DNA of 44,311 bases from positions 1-44,311 of the forward strand of contig SVLI01000012.1 in assembly GCA_015068035.1 (NCBI GenBank), written 5' to 3'. The DNA is from Oscillospiraceae bacterium. Its GTDB lineage: Bacteria; Bacillota; Clostridia; Oscillospirales; Oscillospiraceae. The notes under the pieces were generated by a model that did no database searches, was not told the DNA's origin, and was given only the letters and a program-made list of their open reading frames with translations. The stretch's first letter is position 1. Every line of letters begins with the position of its first letter. The position numbers were made by a program, and so were the translations under genes. Shown piece by piece: positions 16,600 through 23,959 of the stretch.

Positions 16600-17346
16600 T
16601 TATTCTTCAAGCAAACGGCTGATCTGCTCCAACTGCTCCGGCGTGTTGACGCCGAGAATCTCTTTTCCCAGCTCCCGGCAGCAAACGCCGACCTTTTCAC
16701 CCGCGCGAAGCAGCAGCGCGGGCACATCCGTGAGATAGTATTCGCCCTGCGCGTTGTCCGTGCGCAAGCCACCAAGCGCCTGGCGCAACTCCGCCGCGCG
16801 GAACATATACACGCCGCTGTTGAGTTCTTTAATCTCACGCTGCTCAGGTGTACAGTCCTTCTCCTCCACAATCGCGCAAAATTCTCCATTTTCCCCACGC
16901 AGAATGCGCCCGTAGGGCAGCGCTTCGTCACTCGTACCGGTGAGCATCGTGCAGGCATTGCCCTCCCGCGCATGCTGCTCCGCCAGCGCAAGATACGTCT
17001 CCTGCCGGATGAGCGGCATATCGCCGCAGCAAACGAGTACATCGCCCTCATAATCCGCCAGCGCTTCCATCGCGCAGGCCACGGCGTGTCCTGTGCCAAG
17101 CTGCTCTTCCTGCACGGCTGCGGCGCAATCCGGGAAAGCTTCCGTCACCTGCTCGCGCAGATAGCCAACCACCAGCACAATATTCTCGTGCGCGATAAAG
17201 CCCAGCGCATCCAGCACATAGGCCAGCAGCGGGCGCCCAGCAGCCAGGCGCATAACTTTGGGAATTGCATAACCGTCGCTCTGCAAGCGGGTTCCCTTGC
17301 CTGCCGCGAGGACAATCGCTTTGACAGGACGTTCCTGATTGACCAT
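16600..17346 (-). CDS. GlmU-like sugar nucleotidyltransferase lacking the acetyltransferase half
   Basis: Predicted NTP:sugar-1-phosphate nucleotidyltransferase. The sequence follows the N-terminal uridylyltransferase domain of GlmU closely: LAAGKGTRLQS (about 13-23), QLGTGHAV, CCGDMPLIR, LPYGRILR, IVEEKDC, ELNSGVYMF and NAQGEYYLTD. At 248 residues it ends where GlmU would continue into its left-handed beta-helix acetyltransferase domain, so it can make UDP-GlcNAc only from preformed GlcNAc-1-P, or acts on another sugar. The ATG with GGAGG 6 bases upstream is preferred over the in-frame TTG two codons earlier. It follows the HD gene by 21 bases. Confidence 0.85.
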   Translation of the reverse strand: MVNQERPVKAIVLAAGKGTRLQSDGYAIPKVMRLAAGRPLLAYVLDALGFIAHENIVLVVGYLREQVTEAFPDCAAAVQEEQLGTGHAVACAMEALADYEGDVLVCCGDMPLIRQETYLALAEQHAREGNACTMLTGTSDEALPYGRILRGENGEFCAIVEEKDCTPEQREIKELNSGVYMFRAAELRQALGGLRTDNAQGEYYLTDVPALLLRAGEKVGVCCRELGKEILGVNTPEQLEQISRLLEE

Positions 17347-17367
17347 TTTCAACCTCCGAAAATTTCC

Positions 17368-17910
17368 TCAGGCCTGCATGGCCGCAAGCGTCACAGCCAT
17401 CAGCTCCTGCAGCTCCATCCCGCACATCGCAGCCCCCTGCGAAATAACTTCGCGCGAGCAGCCAGCCGCGAATTTCTTATCCTTGAATTTTTTAACGACG
17501 GATTTGACCTCCATACCTTCAAAACCCGTCGGCCGCATCAGTGCCGCCGCGCCGATGAGCCCCGTCAGCTCATCCACCGCAAACAGGAGCTTTTCCATGT
17601 AGCGCTCCGGCTCGACCTGCGAGCAGATGCCGTAAGCGTGGCTGACAACGGCGTGGATAATGTCCTCGGCGATGTCGTTTTCGCGCAGAAGCTCCGGCGC
17701 TTTGACGCAGTGCTGCTCGGGATAGAGCTCAAAATCAATGTCGTGCAGAATGCCGACCGCTTTCCAGTAGTCCTCGTTGCCGGCATCGTGGGTCTTTGCC
17801 AGCTCACCGAGCACCTTGCCGACCGTCTCGGCATGCTGCAGGTGAAACGGCTCTTTATTGTATTTCTTGAGAATCTCAAACGCCTGTTCCGGCGTGGGAA
17901 TAATCGCCAT
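17368..17910 (-). CDS. HD-domain metal-dependent hydrolase
   Basis: A 180-residue stand-alone HD-superfamily protein, probably a phosphohydrolase. HD ligands are visible as HLQHAETV (about 22-29) and GILHDIDFELYPEQHC (about 51-66), with HAVVSHAYGI following. The start MAIIPTPEQAFE was chosen because GGAGGAAAG lies just upstream; the open frame extends further but is unsupported. It is probably cotranscribed with the nucleotidyltransferase. The substrate is unknown. Confidence 0.82.
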   Translation of the reverse strand: MAIIPTPEQAFEILKKYNKEPFHLQHAETVGKVLGELAKTHDAGNEDYWKAVGILHDIDFELYPEQHCVKAPELLRENDIAEDIIHAVVSHAYGICSQVEPERYMEKLLFAVDELTGLIGAAALMRPTGFEGMEVKSVVKKFKDKKFAAGCSREVISQGAAMCGMELQELMAVTLAAMQA

Positions 17911-18062
17911 AATGCTTTCCTCCGTTTTGTCTGCCGTGCGGCATGGCATTTTTTGTATTATACCGCAGCCCCCGGCAGATTGCAAGGCTCTGCACGCGGG
18001 CGAAAACCGCCGTGTTTTCGCATCAAAGCGCGCATTTGGCGCGAAATACGCCCCGGAAGCAG

Positions 18063-18093
18063 TTGACTTTCCGTTGCAATATGGTAGTATAGT
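18063..18093 (+). promoter_or_regulatory. Promoter of URO-D copy 2
   Basis: TTGACT (18063-18068) with TAGTAT (18085-18090, 16-bp spacer) or TATAGT (18088-18093, 19-bp spacer). The leader is about 130 bases long and otherwise featureless. Confidence 0.6.
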
Positions 18094-18227
18094 AAAGATC
18101 GCACCGTTCTGCGCGCGTGGGTTTTCCCTCATTTCGCGCGGGATGTGCGGATTATCCCGAAGAAAAAGGAAAGGCAAGCCGCCGCTCCTCATTCTTATAT
18201 ATTACTTACATGATGGAGGATTCCCCC

Positions 18228-19223
18228 ATGGCTTTAACACAAAAAGAAAACTATCTCCGCCTGCTCCGCGGAGAGATGCCTGAGTTCATCCCCGCATCCT
18301 ATATTGAGAGCACATCCTATGCCCTCGAAGAGGATCAGATTGCCCCCTCCGTTTGCCCGAACGGCCCGGTCAAGACCGTGTACGGCGTCACCTACGTCGG
18401 CAGCGCGGATTTGTTCAACGGCGCCCTGCCCAAGCCCGGCGAGATTCTGCTCGATGACATCACCAAGTGGCGCGATGTGATCAAAAATCCCGACAACACT
18501 TACCGTGACTGGGAAGGCTATTACAAGAAGCAGACGGACAACTTTGACCGTACGCAGAGATGCGTCCGCTCCCACGGCGGCGACTACTTCCTCACGCTCG
18601 TGAGCTTCATGGGCTTTGAAGGCGCGCTGATCGCCATGCACGAGGAGCCGGATGAGGTTTATGCGCTGTTTGACTATGTCTCCGAGCATTATCTGGAAGT
18701 CATGCGCAACCAGATCAAGTATGCGAACATCGACGTTTACACCATCATGGATGACGACGCTGCCAAGCTGGCCCCCTTCTTCTCCGTTGATATGTACCGC
18801 CGCCTGGTCAAGCCCTTCCATAAGAAGCACGCTGACCTCGCGCTTGAACACGGCATCTACCTCGACCGTCACGACTGCGGCCACTGCGAGCAGTTCATCG
18901 AGGACTGGTGGGAGATGGGCATCCGCTCCTGGAACCCGGCTCAGATCAGCAACGACCTGGTCGGCATCAAGAAGAAGTACAACAACAAGCTCGTCATCGC
19001 CGGCGGTTGGGACAACACCGGTTACCTGGGAAGCCCCGACGTTGACCCCGACGACCTGCGCCAGGGCCTGAAGGAATATGTCGACACGCTCGCTCCCGGC
19101 GGCGGCTTTGTGTTCTCCGCCGGCATCATGGGCAGAATGGACAACCCAAAGCTCAAGGAGAAGAGCGGCATTATCCGCGAGTTCTATTACGACTACGTCA
19201 AGGATTACTACAAGAATCACTAA
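18228..19223 (+). CDS. URO-D/MtaA-family methyltransferase-like protein, copy 2
   Basis: Paralogue of the gene at 4688-5683, the same length (331 residues) and alignable without large gaps. It keeps the His/Cys cluster RHDCGHCE (about residue 233), the VYGVTYVGSADLFNGALPKP block, DDITKWRDVIKNP, YTIMDDDAAKLAPFFS and HKKHADLALE. The start MALTQKENYL has GGAGG upstream. It has its own promoter and terminator. The conserved cluster suggests zinc-thiolate methyl-transfer chemistry, but there is no corrinoid protein or activator nearby. Confidence 0.8.
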   Translation: MALTQKENYLRLLRGEMPEFIPASYIESTSYALEEDQIAPSVCPNGPVKTVYGVTYVGSADLFNGALPKPGEILLDDITKWRDVIKNPDNTYRDWEGYYKKQTDNFDRTQRCVRSHGGDYFLTLVSFMGFEGALIAMHEEPDEVYALFDYVSEHYLEVMRNQIKYANIDVYTIMDDDAAKLAPFFSVDMYRRLVKPFHKKHADLALEHGIYLDRHDCGHCEQFIEDWWEMGIRSWNPAQISNDLVGIKKKYNNKLVIAGGWDNTGYLGSPDVDPDDLRQGLKEYVDTLAPGGGFVFSAGIMGRMDNPKLKEKSGIIREFYYDYVKDYYKNH

Positions 19224-19236
19224 AAAGAACAAATTG

Positions 19237-19270
19237 GCGGCAGGCACGGGTTTCGTGCCTGCCGCTTTTT
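19237..19270 (+). terminator. Terminator of URO-D copy 2
   Basis: A 12-bp perfect stem, GCGGCAGGCACG / CGTGCCTGCCGC, with a 5-nt loop followed by TTTTT. Confidence 0.94.
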
Positions 19271-19278
19271 ATAAATTA

Positions 19279-19314
19279 TAAAAAAATTCCCGGAAACTTG
19301 TGTTTCCGGGAATT
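19279..19314 (-). terminator. Terminator of the lipoprotein at 19330
   Basis: AATTCCCGGAAAC / GTTTCCGGGAATT (19285-19297 and 19302-19314) with a 4-nt loop; the minus strand continues in a T run. Confidence 0.92.
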
Positions 19315-19329
19315 TGCTTAATGCTTTTC

Positions 19330-20034
19330 TTACTTCACGGTGACACCGGTGATGTGGGTGTTCACGCCCTCATACCAGTACAGGAAGCCCTCGACGTCCA
19401 CGACATCGCCGGCCTCGAGGCCGCTGACAGTGGCGTAAACATCGGAATCGGGAGCGGTGAGGTACATCTCAACGCAGAAGCTGTAAGAAGCACCGTTGTA
19501 GCCCACGGTGACATAGATGTCATCGCCCGGCTCGCCATTCTTGAACTCGATGCCTTCAACCGTCAGGCCCTTGAAGGTGACGAACTTGTTCTGATGCTTG
19601 ATCAGATCTTCCGTGCCCAGCAGCTCGGTGGCGTCAAAAGCTTCGGCGACATAGGTGTTGCCACCTTCCACGATCTCGAAGGTCGCGTCCACAACCTCGA
19701 CCTCGCCGGCCCACTCGCCCTTGTAGCCGGTGACCTTGATCTTCGTGCCGGGAACGAGCTTCTCGTAGTCGGCCTCGGAGCAAGCCATTTCGTACAGGAA
19801 GTAGCCGCCGTCCTTATCCTGGGTGTAAACGGTTGCCTTGTTGTCCCACCAGGACTGCTTGGCCTGCACGTAGGTCTCGATCACGACTTCATCATCGATG
19901 GCAGCCGCTTCGTACTCGGCGTAGGTCATAACGCCCTCGGACTTGGCGAACTCGTCCTTCGCCTCGGTCTTACCGCAGGCGGCAAACGCCAGCACGACGG
20001 TCAGAACCAGCATGATTGCGATGATCTTTTTCAT
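19330..20034 (-). CDS. Lipoprotein with OB-fold-like domains
   Basis: A 234-residue secreted lipoprotein: signal MKKIIAIMLVLTVVLAFAAC with the lipidated Cys at 20. The mature part alternates short beta-rich blocks (VVIETYVQAKQSWWDNKATVY, PGTKIKVTGYKGEWAGEVEVV, NKFVTFKGLTVEGIE, AGDVVDVEGFLYWYEGVNTH) that look like two OB-fold domains as found in secreted nucleic-acid- or ligand-binding lipoproteins; this is a pattern judgement. AAGGAGA lies 10 bases before the ATG. Monocistronic with its own promoter and terminator. Confidence 0.75.
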   Translation of the reverse strand: MKKIIAIMLVLTVVLAFAACGKTEAKDEFAKSEGVMTYAEYEAAAIDDEVVIETYVQAKQSWWDNKATVYTQDKDGGYFLYEMACSEADYEKLVPGTKIKVTGYKGEWAGEVEVVDATFEIVEGGNTYVAEAFDATELLGTEDLIKHQNKFVTFKGLTVEGIEFKNGEPGDDIYVTVGYNGASYSFCVEMYLTAPDSDVYATVSGLEAGDVVDVEGFLYWYEGVNTHITGVTVK

Positions 20035-20101
20035 TTTCTTATGCTCTCCTTTTTACTTGTTGTTCTATGCTTAATTTTGTTTGCGCATATCCCAAGGCAG
20101 T

Positions 20102-20129
20102 ATTATACATCACTTTTCGCAGGAATCAA
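20102..20129 (-). promoter_or_regulatory. Promoter of the lipoprotein at 19330
   Basis: TTGATT (minus strand of 20124-20129), 16-bp spacer, TATAAT (minus strand of 20102-20107). Confidence 0.75.
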
Positions 20130-20312
20130 GGCCTTTTCTCTTTTTTATGTCTGAAACTTCCATTCCGGTCACGAAATTTCAATAAAAGTCGTTTAATCGC
20201 GCCCCCGTCGCTGAATCAGATTGGAAAGCCGTTCCTGTCGCCTTCCCTTTTTTATGTGCTATATCCTGCCGTGTGCGACTTCCCCCAATTTCCCTCGCCA
20301 ACACCTTCGCCG
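20130..20312. other. Intergenic, nothing recognised
   Basis: Between the lipoprotein promoter and the terminator of the oxidoreductase operon. It has open frames but no ribosome-binding site or recognisable product, and no clear RNA structure. Confidence 0.4.
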
Positions 20313-20351
20313 AAAAAAGACGCGCGACTGCCAAAACGGCATGTCGCGCGT
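20313..20351 (-). terminator. Terminator of the VOR-type operon
   Basis: Minus strand ACGCGCGACATGCC / GGCAGTCGCGCGT (one mismatch), followed by CTTTTTT, about 40 bases after the last stop codon. Confidence 0.9.
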
Positions 20352-20393
20352 TCTCTGTTTAGCGCTTACAGCGAAGCTGCAACGCCAACAGGT

Positions 20394-20924
20394 TTATTCC
20401 TTGCTGTAAAGATCCAGCGCCGCAAGATTCATCGGCAGGAACTTTTCCTTGCGGCCGGAGAACATATGGTGCATCTCCTCGCGCACCGTATCCTTGCTGA
20501 CAACGCCCGTCTCTTCAATGATCGCACCGAGAACGACCATGTTGGCAGCTTTCTCGCTGCCGAGCTGCTGCGCCATATCCACAGCGGGAACTTCCACCAC
20601 GCGGATGTCGCTTCGGCTCGGCTTCTCCGTTACGATGGAGCTGTTGACAATCAGCAGACCGCCGGGGACGACCATGGATTCAAACTTCAGCAGGCTGGGC
20701 AGATTCATGGCAACCAGCACATCCACCTCGTTGACCAGCGGGCAGGCAATCACCTTATCCGACACCACGACGGTGCAGTTGGCGGTGCCGCCGCGCATTT
20801 CGGGCCCGTAAGAGGGCAGCCAGGTGACTTCCTTCCCCTCATCCATCGCAGCCTTGGCAATCATCTGGCCGATGGCCAGCGTTCCCTGTCCGCCGCTGCC
20901 GGCAAAAAAGAGCTTACTCTTCAT
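20394..20924 (-). CDS. 2-oxoacid:ferredoxin oxidoreductase, gamma subunit
   Basis: Gamma (catalytic-interface) subunit of a four-subunit 2-oxoacid:acceptor oxidoreductase. 176 residues from MKSKLFFAGSGGQGTL; the start lies just past the beta-subunit stop, with GGAGGG upstream, and the longer frame is not supported. Motifs: FAGSGGQGTLAIGQ (about 7-20), TWLPSYGPEMRGGTANCTV (about 36-54), and C-terminal AANMVVLGAIIEETGVV. Acts with the beta, alpha and ferredoxin subunits encoded directly upstream; substrate discussed under the alpha subunit. Confidence 0.93.
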   Translation of the reverse strand: MKSKLFFAGSGGQGTLAIGQMIAKAAMDEGKEVTWLPSYGPEMRGGTANCTVVVSDKVIACPLVNEVDVLVAMNLPSLLKFESMVVPGGLLIVNSSIVTEKPSRSDIRVVEVPAVDMAQQLGSEKAANMVVLGAIIEETGVVSKDTVREEMHHMFSGRKEKFLPMNLAALDLYSKE

Positions 20925-20925
20925 C

Positions 20926-21675
20926 TCAATAGCCCTCCGGTTTTTTGAAATTCCCGACAGGGTAGTATTCCGCCATCGAAGTCTCCAGCCACTTGAGCGC
21001 ATCCACCGGGGAAAGACCCCAGTTGGTCGGGCAGGCAGAGAGGAACTCAACGAAAGTAAAGCCAAGACCCGCCTGCTGAATATCCAGCGCAGTGTGCACG
21101 GCCTTTTTCGCTTTGCGGACGTTTGCGGGGTTGTTCAGCATAACGCGCTCGACATACACGGCGCAGTCGATGGTGGAGAGCATCTCGCACATGCGAAGCG
21201 GCAGACCCGCCTGCTCCACCGTACGGCCGTCCACACAGGTGGTGGCGCGCTGGCCGATCAGCGTGGTGGGCGCCATCTGACCGCCGGTCATGCCGTAAAT
21301 GGCGTTGTTGATGAAGAAGGTGGTGAACTTCTCGCCGCGGTGCGCTGCATGGACGATCTCCGCAGTACCGATGCTGGCGAGGTCGCCATCTCCCTGATAG
21401 GTGAAGATCGGCTTGCTCAGGTCGCTGTGGACGCGGCGGATGCCGGAGGCGATCGCGGGCGCGCGGCCGTGGGTGGATTCACACATATCAACATTCATAA
21501 AGTGATGTGCGTTGATGGAGCAGCCAATCGGCACAACGCCGATGGCCTTGCCGAGCTGGCCGCGCTCCTCAAGGCACTCCATGATGATCCGGTGGGCAAT
21601 GCCGTGGGAGCAGCCGGAGCAATAGCTCGTATCCACCGGCGTCATGCCAGCCGTGGGCTGAAATACAGTTTTCAT
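20926..21675 (-). CDS. 2-oxoacid:ferredoxin oxidoreductase, beta subunit (TPP-binding)
   Basis: Thiamine-diphosphate-binding beta subunit, 249 residues. It has YCSGCSHGIAHRII near the start, then the TPP/Mg motif GDGDLASIGTAEIVHAAHRG with the closing NNAIYGMTGGQMAPTT (about 95-130). It transfers the acyl group from a 2-oxo acid to CoA with reduction of ferredoxin, or the reverse. It starts 1 base after the alpha stop, so it is translationally coupled. Confidence 0.94.
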   Translation of the reverse strand: MKTVFQPTAGMTPVDTSYCSGCSHGIAHRIIMECLEERGQLGKAIGVVPIGCSINAHHFMNVDMCESTHGRAPAIASGIRRVHSDLSKPIFTYQGDGDLASIGTAEIVHAAHRGEKFTTFFINNAIYGMTGGQMAPTTLIGQRATTCVDGRTVEQAGLPLRMCEMLSTIDCAVYVERVMLNNPANVRKAKKAVHTALDIQQAGLGFTFVEFLSACPTNWGLSPVDALKWLETSMAEYYPVGNFKKPEGY

Positions 21676-21676
21676 G

Positions 21677-22753
21677 TTACTTTACCCCCTCCAGCAGTTT
21701 CTTTGCGCGCTCGACAATCTCAAGCGAACTGGGCACGATGCCGCCCGTGCGGTTAATCAGGCCAACCGGCCAGCGGTTCATAACAGCAAGGCGAATATCA
21801 TCAATCATCTGACCCATGCTCAGCTCCGTGGAGATCACCAGCTTGGTCTTCGGGCCGATCTCGTCAAAGGCCTTCTTCGGGAAGGGCCAGAGCGAGATGG
21901 GACGGATCATACCGGCCTTGATGCCCTGCTCCTCCAGCAGCTCAATGGCCTCGGCGCAGAGGCGGGACATGGTGCCGAAAGCGACAAACACGATCTCCGC
22001 ATCCTCAAGACCCTGCGTCTTATAGCGGACCAGCTCACGCTCTGCCTCGGCATATTTATCAAAGAGATGCTCCACGTGCTCTTCCAGCACGTTCGGCTCC
22101 ATGCGCAGGGAGTAGATCACGTTGCGGCCGGGATGATTGTCCTTTCCGGTGATCGCCCAGGGCTTGAGCTCGCTGATCTTTTCAGCCGGAACGATCTCGC
22201 GCTTCTCGGGCAGTTCCACCGGCTCCATCATCTGTCCCATCATGCCATCGGCAAAGATCAGCACGGGGTTGCGGTATTTATCCGCGATTTCAAAAGCCTC
22301 ATAGATGAGATCCACGCACTCCTGAATGCCCGCCGGGGCGAACACGGGGATCTTCGCATCGCCGTTGTAGCCGCCGCGCGTGACCTGGATATAGTCAGCC
22401 TGACCGGGCTGGATGCCGCCGACGCCGGGGCCGCCGCGGCTGACGTTCAGCGCCACCAGCGGCACCTCCGCCGAGCAGATGAAGCCGAGGCCCTCCTGCA
22501 TCAGAGAAAGTCCGGGAGAGCTTGTGGAAATGAATGCGCGGCCGCCGCTTGCGGCAGCACCATAAGCCATGCTGACGGCGGCGAGCTCACTCTCCGCCTG
22601 CAGGAACTTGCCGCCCGCCTTGGGCAGCTCGTGACTCATGTACTCGGGAATTTCGTTTTGCGGGGTGATGGGATAGCCGAAGTAGCAGTTGCAGCCGGCG
22701 CGGATCGCGGCCTCGCCGAACGCTTCGTTGCCTTTCATCAAAACCTTGCTCAT
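21677..22753 (-). CDS. vorB: 2-oxoacid:ferredoxin oxidoreductase, alpha subunit, VorB-like
   Basis: Alpha subunit, 358 residues from MSKVLMKGNEAFGEAA, start set by GGAGGGAG and a 4-base ATGA overlap with the ferredoxin gene. Signature regions: GYPITPQNEIPEYMSHELP (about 26-44), FLQAESELAAVSMAYGAA, STSSPGLSLMQEGLGF, RGGPGVGGIQPGQADYIQVT and DGMMGQMMEPVELP. The last two match the form generally annotated as 3-methyl-2-oxobutanoate (branched-chain 2-oxoacid) oxidoreductase VorB, but 2-oxoglutarate (KorA) activity cannot be excluded from sequence. The neighbouring T-box-controlled acyl-CoA ligases favour branched-chain substrates (inference). Confidence 0.88.
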   Translation of the reverse strand: MSKVLMKGNEAFGEAAIRAGCNCYFGYPITPQNEIPEYMSHELPKAGGKFLQAESELAAVSMAYGAAASGGRAFISTSSPGLSLMQEGLGFICSAEVPLVALNVSRGGPGVGGIQPGQADYIQVTRGGYNGDAKIPVFAPAGIQECVDLIYEAFEIADKYRNPVLIFADGMMGQMMEPVELPEKREIVPAEKISELKPWAITGKDNHPGRNVIYSLRMEPNVLEEHVEHLFDKYAEAERELVRYKTQGLEDAEIVFVAFGTMSRLCAEAIELLEEQGIKAGMIRPISLWPFPKKAFDEIGPKTKLVISTELSMGQMIDDIRLAVMNRWPVGLINRTGGIVPSSLEIVERAKKLLEGVK

Positions 22754-22983
22754 GCTTCTTCTCCCTCCTCCAGCTCGTAGATCGAAATGCAGCAGTCCGG
22801 ACACATCGTTGCACAGCTTGCGCAGCCGATGCAGGCAGACTGGTCAGTAATACCCGCGGGGTGGTAACCCTTTGTGTTCACCGTGGCGTCCAGCGCGAGG
22901 ATCTTCTTCGGGCAGAAGTTAACGCAAAGCTCGCAGCCCTTGCACTTGTCCCGGTTGAACAGCACTTTGAAGCGTTTTTTCAT
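22750..22983 (-). CDS. 2-oxoacid:ferredoxin oxidoreductase, ferredoxin (delta) subunit
   Basis: A 77-residue 2x[4Fe-4S] ferredoxin-type subunit that carries electrons between the TPP site and external ferredoxin. Cluster motifs are CKGCELCVNFCPKKIL (about 14-29) and CIGCASCATMCPDCCI (about 51-66). Strong AAGGAGG before the ATG. It begins 35 bases after the P-loop ATPase gene and overlaps the alpha subunit start, so the order is ATPase-delta-alpha-beta-gamma. Confidence 0.94.
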   Translation of the reverse strand: MKKRFKVLFNRDKCKGCELCVNFCPKKILALDATVNTKGYHPAGITDQSACIGCASCATMCPDCCISIYELEEGEEA

Positions 22984-23018
22984 ATCCAGCTTCCTCCTTG
23001 GTCTATCTGAAACATTTA

Positions 23019-23732
23019 TTAAACCTGTTTGTCGAGATACGTATCGCGCATATACATGCCGATGGGGAACACATCGAAGTCCGCATTTTTCAGCTGCGGC
23101 GCGATGGACTCCATGCAGCAGGCACAGAGCGCGGGCACGCCGGAAAGCGTCTCCACCGCTTTTGCAAATTCCCAGCCCTCCATCACAGTCTCCGCCGTGG
23201 TATAGCGGATCAGGTGGCTGTTGGAAACAAGCCCCGTCACTTCAAGGCCACTCGCCTGCTCAATCGCCCGCAGGTGCGCCACCGCCTTCTCCGGGGTGTC
23301 CGTTCCGGGTCTGTTCTGATTCACAACGCACAGGAGCTGATACTCCCCCGGCGCAAAATACTTCTGAAACTGCCGGAGCACCATGGCGCCGCTGTTGTCC
23401 CCGCCACAGTCCACGATCACACGGCAGCCCTCGTCCTCCAGCGGTGCACGCACCGCAGCGGAGATGGTTTGCAGCTCGCTGCCGTTGCGCCCACCGAACG
23501 GATCGGAATAGCAGCGGATACCTGCCGCTTCCAGCTCTGCGCCCTGCTCCCGTGAACGGAAATAGGGGTTTTCAATATCCAAATCGCACAGCGCCAGCCG
23601 CGCCTCCGCCGCGCCAAGTCTTGCAAGCGCAAAAGCGAGGGACACGGCAAACTCCGTCTTGCCGCTGCCGAAATGCCCTGTGACGGCGATCTTGCGCGGG
23701 CCGTATTGCATTTTCTGAATAAAATCTCTCAT
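23019..23732 (-). CDS. P-loop ATPase, MinD/CooC-like, in the VOR operon
   Basis: A P-loop NTPase with Walker A GHFGSGKTE (about residues 19-27), CDLDIENPYFRSREQG in the switch region (a deviant-Walker-like DLDIENP), and VIVDCGGDNSGAMVLRQF. This resembles SIMIBI-class ATPases (MinD, ParA, CooC) used for positioning or metal/cofactor insertion. The start is uncertain: MRDFIQKMQYGP is used here (237 residues), but it lacks a good ribosome-binding site; ATGs exist 7 codons downstream and 34 codons upstream. First gene of the unit with the VOR subunits; a role in maturing or delivering a cofactor to the oxidoreductase is conjecture. Confidence 0.72.
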   Translation of the reverse strand: MRDFIQKMQYGPRKIAVTGHFGSGKTEFAVSLAFALARLGAAEARLALCDLDIENPYFRSREQGAELEAAGIRCYSDPFGGRNGSELQTISAAVRAPLEDEGCRVIVDCGGDNSGAMVLRQFQKYFAPGEYQLLCVVNQNRPGTDTPEKAVAHLRAIEQASGLEVTGLVSNSHLIRYTTAETVMEGWEFAKAVETLSGVPALCACCMESIAPQLKNADFDVFPIGMYMRDTYLDKQV

Positions 23733-23840
23733 AAAAAAACAAACCGCGGCACACCACACAGGACGAAACCGCAGAATGCATCTTTTTCTTTTGGATTTCT
23801 GCCCGTTTCGTTCGTCAGCGCCGCCATGTCGCATTGTCGC

Positions 23841-23858
23841 AATTTAGTGCGCTAAATT
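23841..23858. repeat. 18-bp palindrome at the VOR-operon transcription start
   Basis: AATTTAG-TGCG-CTAAATT, perfect 7-bp arms, lying immediately downstream of the -10 box of the minus-strand promoter, where a repressor would block initiation. The binding protein is unknown; the HTH-cupin proteins encoded divergently are candidates. Confidence 0.5.
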
Positions 23859-23865
23859 CCTTTTC

Positions 23866-23893
23866 ATTATAATCTTGCCCGGATATTTGTCAA
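23866..23893 (-). promoter_or_regulatory. Promoter of the ATPase-VOR operon
   Basis: TTGACA (minus strand of 23888-23893), 16-bp spacer, TATAAT (minus strand of 23866-23871), both consensus. It is divergent from the T-box promoter 31 bases away. Confidence 0.85.
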
Positions 23894-23923
23894 TCATTTT
23901 TCCCGCAAACGCCAAAAAAACAG

Positions 23924-23952
23924 TTGACACGGCGAAAAGCTTGTGCTTAAAT
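23924..23952 (+). promoter_or_regulatory. Promoter of T-box leader 1
   Basis: TTGACA (23924-23929), 17-bp spacer, TTAAAT (23947-23952). The predicted start, about 23959, is directly before T-box Stem I. Confidence 0.75.
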
Positions 23953-23959
23953 GTGAAAA

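Noticed and set aside
16528..18066. Long plus-strand open frame over the nucleotidyltransferase and HD genes
   Set aside because: Antisense shadow; the minus-strand genes carry clear motifs and good ribosome-binding sites.
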